This document shows positions 63,579 to 64,000 of a stretch of 64,000 nt of DNA, piece after piece. Origin of the DNA: Rubrolithibacter danxiaensis (GTDB lineage: Bacteria; Bacteroidota; Bacteroidia; Sphingobacteriales; Sphingobacteriaceae); the NCBI RefSeq assembly GCF_047272945.1, contig NZ_JBKOPS010000004.1, forward strand, positions 1-64,000. The letters run 5' to 3'. The first letter of the stretch is position 1. Each line of letters starts with the position of its first letter. The position numbers were made by a program, and so were the translations under genes. The notes below the pieces were generated by a model, which saw nothing but the letters and a program-made list of their open reading frames with translations, was not told the origin of the DNA and ran no database searches.

Positions 63579-64000
63579 TTAAAACCGGATATTGTAATTA
63601 ACAAATGGGATTGCTGTAGCAAATATGGAAAGCTTATATCCGTAAATTGCTCCGTTCTCTGATGTGAAATATGTTGAATAAGCATTCTTCCTGCCGGTAA
63701 CGTTGTATATCCCTATAGTCCAGGAATTGTGGGTTAACTGTTTTATTTTATGATTTCCCTCAATATTCATAGAAAAATCAGTTCTGAAATAGTCAGGAAT
63801 ACGATAAGCATTTCTGTCTGAATATAAAACACGCTGCGATCCGCCGTAAACGTATTTACCAATAGGCAATGTAATAGGGCGGCCTGTGCTATAGGTAACA
63901 TTTACCGAGAGGCTAAAACGATGGCTTGCTTTAAAATTGCCTACAAAATTAGCACTGTGAGGCTTATCGAAATTTGAAGGATAGTAATTTCCCTTATTTA
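63579..64000 (-). CDS. TonB-dependent receptor C-terminus (partial)
   Basis: The last 140 codons of an outer membrane receptor that enters from beyond position 64000. The strands ANFVGNFKASHRFSLSVNVT, STGRPITLPIG and FRTDFSMNIEGNHK, and the end IPFVNYNIRF with terminal aromatic Phe, are typical of TonB-dependent barrels. It is followed by DUF4249 and the MG2/plug-like gene. Confidence 0.88.
   Translation of the reverse strand, partial: NKGNYYPSNFDKPHSANFVGNFKASHRFSLSVNVTYSTGRPITLPIGKYVYGGSQRVLYSDRNAYRIPDYFRTDFSMNIEGNHKIKQLTHNSWTIGIYNVTGRKNAYSTYFTSENGAIYGYKLSIFATAIPFVNYNIRF

Overview
The window is a chromosomal segment of a Bacteroidota bacterium, most likely of the Sphingobacteriia/Chitinophagia type. 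I infer this from TonB-dependent receptor/DUF4249 pairs, SprB-type repeats with a type IX secretion (T9SS) C-terminal tail, many Bacteroidota lipoprotein signal sequences, and promoters of the TTTG-N20-TAnnTTTG type. No genus is assigned. Most of the window is core metabolism and housekeeping. The accessory part is a large surface-protein cluster (17.8-33.5 kb) plus several small repeat and duplication events.

Layout. 0-0.2 kb: end of an IS3-family element. 0.2-6.5 kb: marR-adaptor-RND pump-outer membrane factor efflux operon. 6.8-9.6 kb: small envelope and metabolic genes (DUF1080 lipoprotein, 53-aa membrane lipoprotein, PAP2 phosphatase, DUF2147, half-size EamA transporter). 9.7-14.1 kb: ClC channel, Fur-family regulator and heavy-metal P-type ATPase. 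14.1-17.8 kb: multi-PAS histidine kinase, a degenerate BLUF protein and a Tat-exported TIM-barrel isomerase. 17.8-33.5 kb (minus strand): IPT lipoprotein, a 1471-aa beta-rich protein of unknown function, an FN3 protein, and a roughly 2490-codon SprB-repeat adhesin frame cut by one in-frame amber codon. 33.8-35.8 kb: VOC protein, canonical BLUF protein, BI-1 family membrane protein. 35.9-41.3 kb: SAM-I riboswitch, metH, a four-helix-bundle gene and metF. 41.4-46.3 kb: thrL-thrA-thrB-thrC with an attenuator. 46.4-53.3 kb: rsgA, a BI-1 pseudogene, a conserved hypothetical gene, murQ, a ctp protease, a small lipoprotein, der and era. 53.4-53.9 kb: tRNA-fMet and two identical tRNA-Glu genes. 54.0-59.7 kb: pstSCAB-phoU and a phosphate-type porin. 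59.8-64 kb: MG2/plug-like protein, DUF4249 lipoprotein and a partial TonB-dependent receptor.

How the parts work together. The phosphate genes look like one regulon: two arrays of five heptamers spaced exactly 11 bp apart (CTTAACA at positions 1 and 5) lie before pstS and before the porin, each overlapping a -7 promoter element by the same offset. Methionine synthesis (metH, metF) sits behind a SAM-I riboswitch, and threonine synthesis behind a Thr-rich leader peptide and terminator. The Fur-like regulator is followed by a palindromic site in front of the metal ATPase it probably controls.

Most notable structure: (1) the amber-interrupted adhesin and its three companion genes; (2) the 11-bp periodic Pho-type arrays; (3) a 14-bp inverted repeat holding two face-to-face promoters between era and tRNA-fMet; (4) GTTGTAR heptamer arrays in inverted pairs around metH and around the four-helix-bundle gene; (5) an inverted duplication 12 kb apart that left one intact and one dead BI-1 gene. 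No CRISPR array, prophage or rRNA operon was seen.
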